From Malaciobacter molluscorum LMG 25693 (GTDB lineage Bacteria; Campylobacterota; Campylobacteria; Campylobacterales; Arcobacteraceae), in the NCBI RefSeq assembly GCF_003544935.1, contig NZ_CP032098.1:2294001-2358000 (forward strand): 64,000 nucleotides of DNA, written 5' to 3'. The translations under genes were made by a program, and so were the position numbers. Shown one piece after another: positions 1-15,628 of this stretch (the first letter of the stretch is position 1; every line of letters starts with the position of its first letter). The notes under the pieces are model-generated. The model was not told the DNA's origin. It did no database searches and was given only the letters and a program-made list of their open reading frames with translations.

Positions 1-237
1 TGAAAATTCATTTTTCATTGCACGTTCAATGTCAATAGGATGTGTACCTTCTGATTCAATTTTATTTGAGTAATAAGAGTTTATAGTCCGTAAATTTTCT
101 TTTATTGCATTAACTATATGAATATTTAAATTTCCTGTTAACTTAGCACTCTCAATTATAATACGTTCCGCTTTATTAAGTATCTCTTGTTTTAAAGGAT
201 AATGTTCAGTTTGTGGTATAATTGGAGTTGTGTACAT
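1..237 (-). CDS. Fic/DOC family protein, N-terminal part (cut by window edge)
   Basis: The gene starts at 237 on the minus strand and runs off the left edge, leaving 79 residues. An AAAAAGG ribosome-binding site lies just upstream of the ATG. Residues about 54-70 (NSYYSNKIESEGTHPID) match the conserved N-terminal segment of Fic proteins, the region that carries the inhibitory helix. The usual inhibitory motif is S/T-x-x-x-E-G/N; here it reads SNKIES, with Ser in the last position. Fic enzymes usually transfer AMP to hydroxyl side chains of target proteins, and many sit in mobile regions as toxins or regulators. The catalytic HPFxxGNGR motif would lie outside the window, so activity cannot be judged. 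It lies downstream of the integrase on the same strand. Confidence 0.7.
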   Translation of the reverse strand, partial: MYTTPIIPQTEHYPLKQEILNKAERIIIESAKLTGNLNIHIVNAIKENLRTINSYYSNKIESEGTHPIDIERAMKNEFS

Positions 238-252
238 TCGTAACCTTTTTAT

Positions 253-283
253 AAAAAAAGCATAGACTATCTATACTTTTTTT
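253..283 (-). terminator. Intrinsic terminator or attenuator between integrase and Fic gene
   Basis: On the minus strand an A-tract, GUAUAGA, a 3-nt loop, UCUAUGC and a U-tract form a stem of about 14 pairs with one G-U pair, the classic A-tract/U-tract terminator shape. It ends only about 15 nt before the Fic start codon, so it could end integrase transcripts or attenuate Fic transcripts. Confidence 0.5.
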
Positions 284-390
284 TAAATTCTTTTTTAAAT
301 CTTTTAGTAGATTAAATATACCATAAAATAGATATTTATAAGACTACTTTGTTAAATTATATTATAAAATTTTTAAATTCTTTTTTAAAT
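280..390. repeat. 21-bp direct repeat pair (280-300 and 370-390)
   Basis: The same 21 bases, TTTTTAAATTC followed by TTTTTTAAAT, occur at 280-300 and 370-390, with start points 90 bp apart. The pair brackets the gap between integrase and Fic. The low complexity lowers its weight, but the match is exact over its full length. Confidence 0.6.
315..323 (-). promoter_or_regulatory. Possible extended -10 promoter for the Fic gene
   Basis: The minus strand reads TGGTATATT here, an extended -10 element (TGn plus TATATT). Initiation near 308 would give a leader of about 70 nt that contains one copy of the 21-bp repeat and the hairpin at 253-283. The assignment rests on motif shape only. Confidence 0.35.
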
Positions 391-418
391 AAAGAAAATT
401 GATACTTATTTGTCAGTT

Positions 419-1645
419 TTAAACTATTTTAATATTATCCAACCAATCAGCATACCACTGTATCAGTTCTCTTTTCTCATCAAAATACTTATACTTTGAT
501 TCTCTATTATAAGCTGCTTTTACTTTGTTTTTCTCTTTATGAGCTAAACAAGCTTCAATAATATCTGAATGAAAGCCATGTTCTTTATATAATTCATGGG
601 CAATAGTAGAGAACATACTTCTAAAGCCATGAAAAGTGTGTTTATTTTGATAACCTAGCTTATTTAATGTATCAGATAAGGTAGCACCAGAAACTCCTCT
701 ATCGTTCTTATATGGAGAAGGAAATACGAATCTACTTCTATGTCTTGAGAAAGGCTCTATTTGTTTTAAAATATCAATTGCCTGTTTTGGTAAAGGACAA
801 ACAAAATCTACTTTCATTTTCATTTTCTCTTTTGGAATTTCCCAAACACCTTTTTCCAGATTAATATCGTCCCAACACATAAGCCTTATGTTTTCACTTC
901 TTACAAACACATAAGGTATAAGTTTAAATATAAATATAGTACTTATATCACTTTTTAACTTCTCTCCTATGGAATTAATATCTAGTAAAAGTTGTTTTAT
1001 ATCTTTAGGTTCTGTAATTGCTGCTAAATGAGTATCTTTTTTATTAGGAATTAAAACTGACTTTTTATCAATATCGGCAATTATATTATGCTCTATATAT
1101 TCTTTTGTAACAGCAAACATATATATTTTGTTAATCAAGGATAATAATCTATGAGCAGTTTCTATAACCCCTCTACTTTGTAGTTTTTCCAATGCATTAA
1201 TTATATCAACTCTTTTTATATCTTTAATTGCAATATTACCTAACCAATCAGTAATATTTTTTAGTATTCTTTTGTTTTGTGTTATAGTCGCAGTACTTGA
1301 ACTTTTTTTTCTAAGATCAATCCATTCATCAATTACATTTTGTAAAGTTAGTGATTCTGAAGCTTTTTTAATTCTTTTTTCTGATATTGGATTTATATTT
1401 TTTGATAATAATTCTCTAGCAGCATCTCTTTTTTCCCTAGCTTCTTTTAAACCTACTCCTGGATAAACTCCAAAAGACATACTTAAGTTTTTACCACCAT
1501 ATTTAAAATCATATCTCCAATATTTACCACCTGTTGGTCTAACAACTAACCATAAACCTCTACCATCTGGTTTTTTGTATTGTTTATCTTTTGGTTTAAA
1601 GTTTTTTATTTCTGTTGTTGTAAGTGGTTTTGATATTTTTGGCAT
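419..1645 (-). CDS. Tyrosine-type site-specific integrase, P4 family
   Basis: This 408-residue protein has the three-part layout of P4-like integrases: an arm-binding domain of the DUF4102 type (about residues 1-95), a SAM-like core-binding domain (about 100-195) and a C-terminal catalytic domain. The catalytic set is visible: Arg249 (RSENIRLMCW), a Lys in the EKMKMK segment near 274-276, His339 and Arg342 (HGFR), His369 (LAHK) and the nucleophile Tyr379 (AAYNR). It would integrate or excise an island, usually at a tRNA gene, although no tRNA is adjacent here. The downstream neighbour is a Fic gene; upstream lie inverted repeats and then ordinary chromosomal genes, so this is probably one end of an integrated element. 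The coding sequence looks intact. Confidence 0.93.
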   Translation of the reverse strand: MPKISKPLTTTEIKNFKPKDKQYKKPDGRGLWLVVRPTGGKYWRYDFKYGGKNLSMSFGVYPGVGLKEAREKRDAARELLSKNINPISEKRIKKASESLTLQNVIDEWIDLRKKSSSTATITQNKRILKNITDWLGNIAIKDIKRVDIINALEKLQSRGVIETAHRLLSLINKIYMFAVTKEYIEHNIIADIDKKSVLIPNKKDTHLAAITEPKDIKQLLLDINSIGEKLKSDISTIFIFKLIPYVFVRSENIRLMCWDDINLEKGVWEIPKEKMKMKVDFVCPLPKQAIDILKQIEPFSRHRSRFVFPSPYKNDRGVSGATLSDTLNKLGYQNKHTFHGFRSMFSTIAHELYKEHGFHSDIIEACLAHKEKNKVKAAYNRESKYKYFDEKRELIQWYADWLDNIKIV

Positions 1646-1689
1646 TTTTCAGGTACTCACTTTTAATAATTATATTTATACCTGAAAAA
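1645..1689 (-). promoter_or_regulatory. Integrase promoter flanked by an 11-bp inverted repeat
   Basis: TTTTTCAGGTA (1645-1655) and its exact complement TACCTGAAAAA (1679-1689) are separated by 23 bp. Between them, on the minus strand, is a -10 hexamer TATAAT (1669-1674), which puts initiation near 1662. One repeat arm overlaps the A of the integrase ATG. The layout suggests an operator for autoregulation or an excisionase-type binding site. Confidence 0.5.
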
Positions 1690-1728
1690 AACTTGATTTT
1701 ATCTAATTTAGTTTGATTTAATATGATA

Positions 1729-1749
1729 AACCATGAGAGCTACATGGTT
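1729..1749. repeat. Inverted repeat AACCATG/CATGGTT
   Basis: A perfect 7-bp inverted repeat with a 7-nt loop (1729-1735 and 1743-1749) lies between the integrase promoter and the YCII gene terminator. It could be part of an attachment site, but no second copy can be seen in the window. Confidence 0.4.
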
Positions 1750-1751
1750 CT

Positions 1752-1775
1752 AAAAGCCCTATGAAAAGGGCTTAT
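1752..1775. terminator. Terminator after the YCII gene
   Basis: AAGCCCT (1754-1760) pairs with AGGGCTT (1767-1773) around a 6-nt loop. It follows the YCII stop codon by about 14 nt on the minus strand. The stem is flanked by A and T runs, although the T-run is short. Confidence 0.55.
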
Positions 1776-1787
1776 TTGATTTAATAA

Positions 1788-2075
1788 TTAATCTTTTGGT
1801 AGTAATTTAACAGGAACGATTTGGAACTCTTCCATATTCCATACACCATTTACTACATAAGGCTCATTTTCTAACCATTCATTTAATTCATCATCATTTT
1901 CAAAATCAACAAATAAAGTAGAACCTACCATTTGATCCTCTTCTATTAATGCACCCGCATTAATTATTTTTCCTTCATTCATCAATTTCTTTGCACCTTC
2001 TACATGTGCTTCTCTTACTTCTAATCTTTTATCTAATGCATTTTCATTATCATAAGCAATTACTAAATATTGCAT
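1788..2075 (-). CDS. YCII-related (YciI-like) protein
   Basis: This 95-residue protein has the size and fold pattern of the YCII family, small dimeric ferredoxin-like proteins. It begins MQYLVIAYD, has a central LMNEGKIINAGALIE segment and an ExPYVVNGVW-type stretch (residues about 70-79) before a final strand. Family members carry a conserved His/Asp pair; here the His in REAHVEGAKKL is a candidate. The biochemical role of the family is poorly known, and a metabolic or detoxifying function has been proposed. It appears to be a single-gene unit with its own terminator, and it marks the return to ordinary chromosome beside the integrase region. Confidence 0.8.
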   Translation of the reverse strand: MQYLVIAYDNENALDKRLEVREAHVEGAKKLMNEGKIINAGALIEEDQMVGSTLFVDFENDDELNEWLENEPYVVNGVWNMEEFQIVPVKLLPKD

Positions 2076-2141
2076 CTTATTCCTTTAATCAATTTTTGCA
2101 AATTATATCATAATAAGATAATATAGATATAACAAAATACT

Positions 2142-2849
2142 CTATCTTATAATTTGATATTGATCAAAATAGTACCCTTGGACATAATCACAATCTAATT
2201 CTTCTGCTAATTGCAAATCTTTTTTTGTTTCAACTCCCTCAATTATACTTTTTTGTCCATTTAGTTTTATTGTTTTTAATACACCTTTTAAATAGTGCAA
2301 ATAATTTTTATTTAAATCTATTTGTCTAATAAATGATTTATCTATTTTTATATACTTACTTCCGTTCATCATAAAAAAAGAAAACATAGAACCATCTTGA
2401 CCAAAATCATCAAGAGCAGTTTCTATTGATTTATTACTAAGCCATGAAGAAAAATTTCTCATAATCTTAGCACTTGTTTCATCATCACTACCATTTTCAG
2501 TAATTTCTACCACAATATTCTCTTTTTGACTTAATAAAAAATTTTCCCAATAATTTTGTTGTTCATCACTAACACAAATATCTGCATCAAAATTTAAAAA
2601 GAGTTTTTTATTTTTAGTAAAATTTTTAATTTGAAGTTCTTTATTTCTTTTTTCAAGTTGAAAAAATAAATTATTATTATGATGTAAATAACGGAATATA
2701 TCCTCCGTAGATATAATATTATTATCAAAATCAAACTTTGATAAAGCCTCATACGCATATATTTCTTTTGTCTTTATATCAACTATTGCTTCATATTTTG
2801 TAAAATAATTTGCTTTTATTATAATATTTTTAAATTCTTCTTTATTCAT
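2142..2849 (-). CDS. EAL-domain cyclic-di-GMP phosphodiesterase (stand-alone)
   Basis: This 235-residue protein consists almost entirely of one EAL domain, with no sensor or membrane segment. EAL enzymes cleave cyclic-di-GMP to the linear dinucleotide and so favour motility over attachment. The expected active-site positions are present: Glu34 in YEALSK, Asn86 in LNFD, Glu115 and Glu118 in EITE, Asp147-Asp148 in ALDDFG, Lys168 in KIDKSF, Glu204 and Glu207 in EGVET, and Gln224 in QGYYF. The enzyme is therefore probably active. It lies upstream of a small membrane protein gene on the same strand (44-bp gap). The GGDEF regulator at 26461-27714 would be a counterpart in the same signalling system. 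Confidence 0.88.
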   Translation of the reverse strand: MNKEEFKNIIIKANYFTKYEAIVDIKTKEIYAYEALSKFDFDNNIISTEDIFRYLHHNNNLFFQLEKRNKELQIKNFTKNKKLFLNFDADICVSDEQQNYWENFLLSQKENIVVEITENGSDDETSAKIMRNFSSWLSNKSIETALDDFGQDGSMFSFFMMNGSKYIKIDKSFIRQIDLNKNYLHYLKGVLKTIKLNGQKSIIEGVETKKDLQLAEELDCDYVQGYYFDQYQIIR

Positions 2850-2893
2850 GAAAGTAATATAACATAATACTACTTATTTATTAATAATAATTA

Positions 2894-3283
2894 TCAGTAT
2901 TGCAAATAATTACTTGCAAATAAAAATGTAACAGGATATGCAATAACATTAAAATATCTAAGAATAAATGATATTTTTATATTTGGCATAATCTCTTCAA
3001 AAGTTATACCATTATTTAGTTTATTTAATATAGATAATTTAAAAGATATATCAAAAAATTTAATTCCAACGATACTCAACATTAATAAATTATAATTATT
3101 TAGATAGATTGTTAAAAAAATAGAATATATAAAACTAGCATTAAATAAAAAATAAAGAAAGATATTTTTATTATAAATAATTAGATTATTAGAGAGTAAT
3201 CCATATATAGTTTGTGATTTTTGCCAATTAGTTTCAAATAACTCAACTGCTACAAAAATAAAAAATAATGATAATATATCCAT
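2894..3283 (-). CDS. Small integral membrane protein of unknown function
   Basis: This 129-residue protein is very hydrophobic, with about four predicted membrane segments (residues about 3-17, 38-60, 63-80 and 105-125). I recognise no family. It lies between the EAL gene and rpoC on the same strand. A hairpin after rpoC separates it from the rpoBC transcript. Its Asn/Ile/Leu-rich composition matches the AT-rich genome, and the reading frame has no sign of decay. Its reality as a gene rests on frame length and good packing between neighbours. Confidence 0.6.
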   Translation of the reverse strand: MDILSLFFIFVAVELFETNWQKSQTIYGLLSNNLIIYNKNIFLYFLFNASFIYSIFLTIYLNNYNLLMLSIVGIKFFDISFKLSILNKLNNGITFEEIMPNIKISFILRYFNVIAYPVTFLFASNYLQY

Positions 3284-3299
3284 TTTAAAGTATAAAGTC

Positions 3300-3324
3300 T
3301 AAGTAAGGATAAAATCCTTACTTA
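3300..3324 (-). terminator. Hairpin directly after rpoC
   Basis: TAAGTAAGGA (3300-3309) pairs with TCCTTACTTA (3315-3324) in a perfect 10-bp stem with a 5-nt loop. It starts at the base next to the rpoC stop codon. The following T-run on the minus strand is weak (GACTTTATACTTT), so termination may be partial. Confidence 0.55.
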
Positions 3325-12022
<8,698 letters not shown>

Positions 12023-12047
12023 TTAGCTTTTTATATAAAGCGCAAAA

Positions 12048-12140
12048 GCATCCCTAAAGGATAAGATTAAATTTCGGTTGTAAATTCTAATCTTAGCCCT
12101 CAAAGATGCTAATCTTATACAAGGCAAGGAGCCTTGTATA
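12048..12140 (-). promoter_or_regulatory. Structured rplL-rpoB intergenic RNA (two hairpins)
   Basis: The gap between rplL and rpoB contains two elements. A perfect 10-bp stem TATACAAGGC/GCCTTGTATA (12116-12125 and 12131-12140) has a 5-nt loop. A larger nested structure is closed by GCATC/GATGC (12048-12052 and 12105-12109), with an inner TAAGATTA/TAATCTTA stem. Neither is followed by a good U-tract, so RNase processing or attenuation is more likely than full termination. In E. coli the same gap holds an attenuator and an RNase III site; equivalence is an inference. Confidence 0.6.
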
Positions 12141-12163
12141 CGTAAATCAAGTACTGAGTAAAA

Positions 12164-12541
12164 TTATGCTAATTCTACAGTAGCTCCAGCACCTTCTAAT
12201 TCAGCTTTTGCAGCTTCAGCGTCTTCTTTAGAAGCACCTTCTTTAACTACTGCACCAGCTTCTTCAGCCATTGCTTTTGCTTCTTTTAATCCTAATCCAG
12301 TTAACGCTCTAATTACTTTAATAACGTTAATTTTTTTAGCACCAGCATCTTTTAATACTACGTTGAATTCAGTTTTTTCTTCAGCAGCTTCAGCAGCTCC
12401 ACCAGCAACTGCTCCACCAGCTACAACTGTTGGTTGTGCAGATACACCAAATTTTTCTTCGAATTCTTTTACTAATTCAGATAACTCTAATACAGATAAA
12501 CCTGAAATGTATTCTAATACATCTTCTTTAGAAATTGCCAT
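12164..12541 (-). CDS. rplL: 50S ribosomal protein L7/L12
   Basis: This 125-residue acidic stalk protein has the usual plan: an N-terminal dimerisation domain (about 1-33), an Ala/Gly-rich hinge (about 38-55) and a C-terminal factor-binding domain. The C-terminal domain includes [20 protein letters not shown], the surface that recruits EF-Tu and EF-G. It lies 53 bp after rplJ, as in nearly all bacteria, and would form the L10(L12)n stalk. The gap to rplJ has a ribosome-binding site (GAGG) before the ATG. Confidence 0.98.
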   Translation of the reverse strand: MAISKEDVLEYISGLSVLELSELVKEFEEKFGVSAQPTVVAGGAVAGGAAEAAEEKTEFNVVLKDAGAKKINVIKVIRALTGLGLKEAKAMAEEAGAVVKEGASKEDAEAAKAELEGAGATVELA

Positions 12542-12594
12542 TTTTTTTCCTCTAAATTTATTTTTATATTTTTTATTTATTAATGCTTAAATAA

Positions 12595-13083
12595 TTAAGC
12601 AGCTTCTTCTTCTTTTTTTGCTCTAAGATTGTCAAGCCCTGTAGCAAGATTTCTTGCAGGTGCTGTCCAAACAGAAAGTAACATACCAATAAGCTCATCT
12701 CTAGATGGTAATTTAGCAAATGCATTAACTCTATCAAGATCAGCTGGTTCACCTTCAATAATACCAGATTTAATAACAAACTTATCAGTTTTTTCTTGTG
12801 CAAATTTATCTGCTACTTTACAAGCAGAAATTTGATCTTCAGACCAAATGAAAACGTTTGTTCCTGATAATTCGATTTCTCCTAACTCTGCATTTTTAAC
12901 TGCAACAGTCACAAGAGTATTTTTAGCAACCTGAACTTTTGCCCCATTATCTTTTGCAGATTTTCTTAAAGACTCTAACTCTTTATGAGTCAAACCTTTA
13001 TAATCACAAACTACAATTGCTTGAGACTCTTTAAATTCAGAAGTTAAAAAATCGATAACTTCAGCTTTTTGTTGTTTAGTCAT
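12595..13083 (-). CDS. rplJ: 50S ribosomal protein L10
   Basis: This 162-residue protein is the stalk base: its N-terminal part binds 23S rRNA and its C-terminal helix carries L7/L12 dimers. The motif AIVVCDYKGLTHKELESLRK (residues 18-37) is typical of L10. A strong GGAGG site precedes the ATG. The leader upstream (13084-13252) has the conserved L10-binding element, so translation is probably repressed by free L10-L12 complex. Confidence 0.98.
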   Translation of the reverse strand: MTKQQKAEVIDFLTSEFKESQAIVVCDYKGLTHKELESLRKSAKDNGAKVQVAKNTLVTVAVKNAELGEIELSGTNVFIWSEDQISACKVADKFAQEKTDKFVIKSGIIEGEPADLDRVNAFAKLPSRDELIGMLLSVWTAPARNLATGLDNLRAKKEEEAA

Positions 13084-13252
13084 TAGTTTTTCCTCCTTTC
13101 AAAACATGAAACTTAAGCAGGTTTTACAAAGAACGGAGGTGTTCTTTACCGGCTGTCTTCAGTTTTAAATCAGTGCTTTGATTAACACTCAAACATAAGG
13201 ACCTAAATCCTTACTATTGAATGTTAATTAAATAAGGCATAGCCTTATCTAA
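13084..13252 (-). promoter_or_regulatory. L10-type autoregulatory leader RNA
   Basis: The minus-strand RNA before rplJ contains CUGAAGACAGCCGGU, then a hairpin AAAGAAC-ACCUCC-GUUCUUU (13128-13147), then AAAACCUGCUUAAG. This order (GAAGACAGCNGGU ... CCUGC) is the conserved core of ribosomal L10 leaders, where L10-L12 binds its own mRNA. The hairpin loop ACCUCC could also pair with a GGAGG ribosome-binding site. Other small hairpins (AUAAGGC/GCCUUAU at 13232-13248) lie just after rplA. Confidence 0.75.
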
Positions 13253-13951
13253 TTATTTAATATCCATTAATTCTGTAGTATCTAATTTAACAGATGGTGA
13301 CATAGTTAATGAAACTGCTGCATTAGAAATATATCTTCCTTTTGCACTTGCAGGTTTAGCTTTGTTAATCGCTGCAACGAAAGCTATAATATTTTCTTTG
13401 ATTGCTTCATCAGAAAAAGAAACTTTTCCAACTGCTGCTTGCATGTTACCTTTTTTATCAACTCTATATGTAACTTGACCACCTTTTGCATCACTAACTG
13501 CTTTTGTTACGTCCATAGTTACTGTACCAGTTTTAGGATTAGGCATTAAACCTTTTGGCCCAAGAATTCTACCAACTTTACCTACGATACCCATACAATC
13601 AGGTGTAGCAATTAATACATCAAAATTGATGTTCCCAGCTTGAATATCTGCCGCTAAATCATCATTACCAACAATATCTGCACCAGCTGCTTTAGCTTCA
13701 TCCATTTTTGCACCTTTTGCAAAAACTGCAACTCTTACAGTTTTACCAGTACCATGAGGAAGAACAACTGCACCTCTAATCATTTGATCAGCGTGTCTTG
13801 GATCAACATTTAAGTTAAGAGCAACTTCAATACTCTCATCAAACTTAGCAGATTTTAATTCTTTTAATTGAGCACAAGCATCAACTAATGAATAGTTTTT
13901 ATCTTCAATTTTTTCTAATAATGCTTTATATCTTTTTGAAACTTTTGCCAT
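13253..13951 (-). CDS. rplA: 50S ribosomal protein L1
   Basis: This 232-residue L1-stalk protein binds 23S rRNA near the E site and usually represses its own operon. The family signature is clear in [20 protein letters not shown] (residues about 122-141) and in [14 protein letters not shown] near residue 50. It lies 71 bp after rplK. The gap holds a small AGTC/GACT hairpin. Confidence 0.98.
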   Translation of the reverse strand: MAKVSKRYKALLEKIEDKNYSLVDACAQLKELKSAKFDESIEVALNLNVDPRHADQMIRGAVVLPHGTGKTVRVAVFAKGAKMDEAKAAGADIVGNDDLAADIQAGNINFDVLIATPDCMGIVGKVGRILGPKGLMPNPKTGTVTMDVTKAVSDAKGGQVTYRVDKKGNMQAAVGKVSFSDEAIKENIIAFVAAINKAKPASAKGRYISNAAVSLTMSPSVKLDTTELMDIK

Positions 13952-14022
13952 TTTTTACTCCGCAATTTATTTATTTTGCTACCGCCTATTTTTAAAGTCT
14001 GGTGGTGAGACTTACATTTAAA

Positions 14023-14448
14023 TTATGCTTCTACGTCAATACCCATTGATCTTGCAGAACCAGCAACGATTTTTGCAGCTTGCTCTTTATCATCAGTATT
14101 TAAATCAGCAATTTTTAAATCAACAATTTCTAATACTTGTTCTTTAGTTAACTTTCCAATTTTATTTTTAAGTGGATTGTCAGAACCTTTTTTAATTCCT
14201 GAAACTTTTTTAATTAAATCAGTCATCGGTGGTTGTTTTAATACAAATGTAAAACTTTTATCTGCATATACAGTAATTTCAACAGGGATTGTAAATCCTG
14301 CTTTATCTTTTGTTTTTTCATTAAAAGCTTTACAAAATTCCATAATATTGATACCTCTTTGACCTAATGCAGGTCCTACAGGAGGTGATGGATTTGCAGC
14401 TCCAGCTGGTATTTGAAGTTTAAGTGTACCTTCTACTTTTTTAGCCAT
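14023..14448 (-). CDS. rplK: 50S ribosomal protein L11
   Basis: This 141-residue protein belongs to the GTPase-associated centre. The N-terminal segment [20 protein letters not shown] (about residues 11-30) and the C-terminal [16 protein letters not shown] are canonical. It stands between nusG and rplA, the standard position. Its 5' leader contains a strong 12-bp hairpin (14480-14537). Confidence 0.98.
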   Translation of the reverse strand: MAKKVEGTLKLQIPAGAANPSPPVGPALGQRGINIMEFCKAFNEKTKDKAGFTIPVEITVYADKSFTFVLKQPPMTDLIKKVSGIKKGSDNPLKNKIGKLTKEQVLEIVDLKIADLNTDDKEQAAKIVAGSARSMGIDVEA

Positions 14449-14479
14449 CTAAATTTCCTTTTCTAAATTTGTAATAACC

Positions 14480-14537
14480 GTAGGCATTAGGGAATACAAC
14501 TACATTGAGAAGCAAGTTTATATTGCCTAATGCCTAC
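14480..14537 (-). promoter_or_regulatory. Hairpin in the nusG-rplK gap (L11-L1 leader)
   Basis: GTAGGCATTAGG (14480-14491) and CCTAATGCCTAC (14526-14537) form a perfect 12-bp stem around a 34-nt loop. It lies about 30 nt upstream of the rplK start. This is where L1 repression acts in other bacteria, but I cannot match the known L1-binding motif with confidence. Confidence 0.5.
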
Positions 14538-14549
14538 AAATTATAATTA

Positions 14550-15077
14550 TTAAATTACTCTTTCTACTTGAGTATATGATATTTCAACTGGTGTATTTCT
14601 ACCAAAAATAGAAACATTAAGTTTTAAAATACCAGAACTCATATCAAAATCCTCTACAATACCATTAAAGTTTGCAAATGGACCTTCATTAATTCTAACC
14701 ATTTCACCTTCATCAAATGAAACTTTTGGTTTTGCTGCAGATCTATTATTAACTTTTTCTAAGATAAGATTAATATCTTTATCTGCTAATGGTGTTGGTT
14801 TTTTTGATTCACCAATAAATCTTCCTACTTTTGGCATTGATTGAATTCTATGCCATAATGCAGTATCTAAATCAATTTTAGCAAATGCGTATGCAGGATA
14901 AAGTGGTCTTTCTACTATAACTTTTTTATTTTTTTTAATCTCTATTAAATCTTCTGTAGGAACAAGAACTTCTGCAATGCTATCTGTTCCCATCTCTTCA
15001 GCAAGTTTTTCTAATGCTCTTTTAACTGTTAATTCACTACCAGAGTGAGTTTGAATTGCGTACCATTTATGTGCCAT
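14550..15077 (-). CDS. nusG: Transcription termination/antitermination protein NusG
   Basis: This 175-residue protein has the NGN domain (WYAIQTHSGSE at residues 4-14; RPLYPAYAFAKIDL in the centre) and a C-terminal KOW domain with VRINEGPFANFNGIVEDFD. It binds RNA polymerase and links it to Rho or to the ribosome. It follows secE after 9 bp, the near-universal secE-nusG pair. Confidence 0.98.
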   Translation of the reverse strand: MAHKWYAIQTHSGSELTVKRALEKLAEEMGTDSIAEVLVPTEDLIEIKKNKKVIVERPLYPAYAFAKIDLDTALWHRIQSMPKVGRFIGESKKPTPLADKDINLILEKVNNRSAAKPKVSFDEGEMVRINEGPFANFNGIVEDFDMSSGILKLNVSIFGRNTPVEISYTQVERVI

Positions 15078-15086
15078 AATTATCCC

Positions 15087-15269
15087 TTAATTCATTACTG
15101 AAGATATACTTAAAGACATAACTGTATCAATTAATGCTAAAAACAATGTAATAACAGTAACAACTACAAAAACAGATAAGAACGCAGTTCTAATTTGTTC
15201 TTTTATTGGAAAAATAACTTTAAAAAGTTCTTCTTTAGCATTTTTATAATAAGTTTTGAATTTATTCAC
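15087..15269 (-). CDS. secE: Preprotein translocase subunit SecE
   Basis: This 60-residue protein has one amphipathic helix (KTYYKNAKEELFKVIFP) followed by one membrane segment (about residues 29-55), the short single-span form of SecE. It clamps SecY in the plasma membrane. Its position between tRNA-Trp and nusG supports the assignment. Confidence 0.95.
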   Translation of the reverse strand: MNKFKTYYKNAKEELFKVIFPIKEQIRTAFLSVFVVVTVITLFLALIDTVMSLSISSVMN

Positions 15270-15349
15270 AAGTGACTCCAGTATGTAATTAAGCTTATAA
15301 ATTTTTTTTAAAAAAAGTAAGACACTGTTTTTAAAAAAAACTTATATAA

Positions 15350-15425
15350 TGGCAGGCCAGGAGGGACTCGAACCCCCAACCATCGGATTTGGAATCCGGC
15401 GCTCTACCATTGGAGCTACTGACCT
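15350..15425 (-). tRNA. tRNA-Trp (anticodon CCA)
   Basis: The cloverleaf is complete. The acceptor AGGUCAG pairs with CUGGCCU, the anticodon loop is UUCCAAA, the T-loop is GGUUCGAGUCC, and a CCA end is encoded. It lies between rpmG and secE, as in many bacteria. Confidence 0.97.
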
Positions 15426-15439
15426 GTAGGTAAAAAAGT

Positions 15440-15465
15440 AAGTTAAAGTCCTAAGACTTTAACTT
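15440..15465 (-). terminator. Intrinsic terminator overlapping the rpmG stop codon
   Basis: AAGTTAAAGTC (15440-15450) and GACTTTAACTT (15455-15465) form a perfect 11-bp stem with a 4-nt loop that includes part of the rpmG stop codon. On the minus strand it is followed by ACTTTTTTACC. It should end part of the tuf-rpmG transcripts before tRNA-Trp and secE, or serve as a processing site. Confidence 0.6.
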
Positions 15466-15618
15466 AACTTCTTTATGAATTGTGTGTTTTTTTAATCTTG
15501 GACTATATTTTTTAACCTGAAACTTTTCACTATGAGTTTTAGGGTTTTTCCAAGTAGTGTAGTTAATATCACCACACTCCTCGCATTTTAATCCGATTTT
15601 TATTCTATCTGCTGCCAT
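15451..15618 (-). CDS. rpmG: 50S ribosomal protein L33
   Basis: This 55-residue frame begins [20 protein letters not shown] and ends [11 protein letters not shown]. It is a clear L33, starting 10 bp after the tuf stop. The first zinc pair is present (CEEC, residues 12-15). The second pair, usually CPxC in zinc-binding forms, is replaced by KYSPRLKKH, so the zinc ribbon is only half kept. It was identified directly from the sequence because of its short length. Confidence 0.95.
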   Translation of the reverse strand: MAADRIKIGLKCEECGDINYTTWKNPKTHSEKFQVKKYSPRLKKHTIHKEVKLKS

Positions 15619-15628
15619 AAATCAATCC

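Noticed and set aside
1646-1787. tRNA or tmRNA fragment as the integrase attachment site
   Set aside because: No cloverleaf 3' half could be recognised here; only inverted repeats and a terminator are visible.
12573-12803. Alternative-frame gene inside rplJ
   Set aside because: It is completely inside rplJ in another frame, with Leu/Lys-rich shadow composition.
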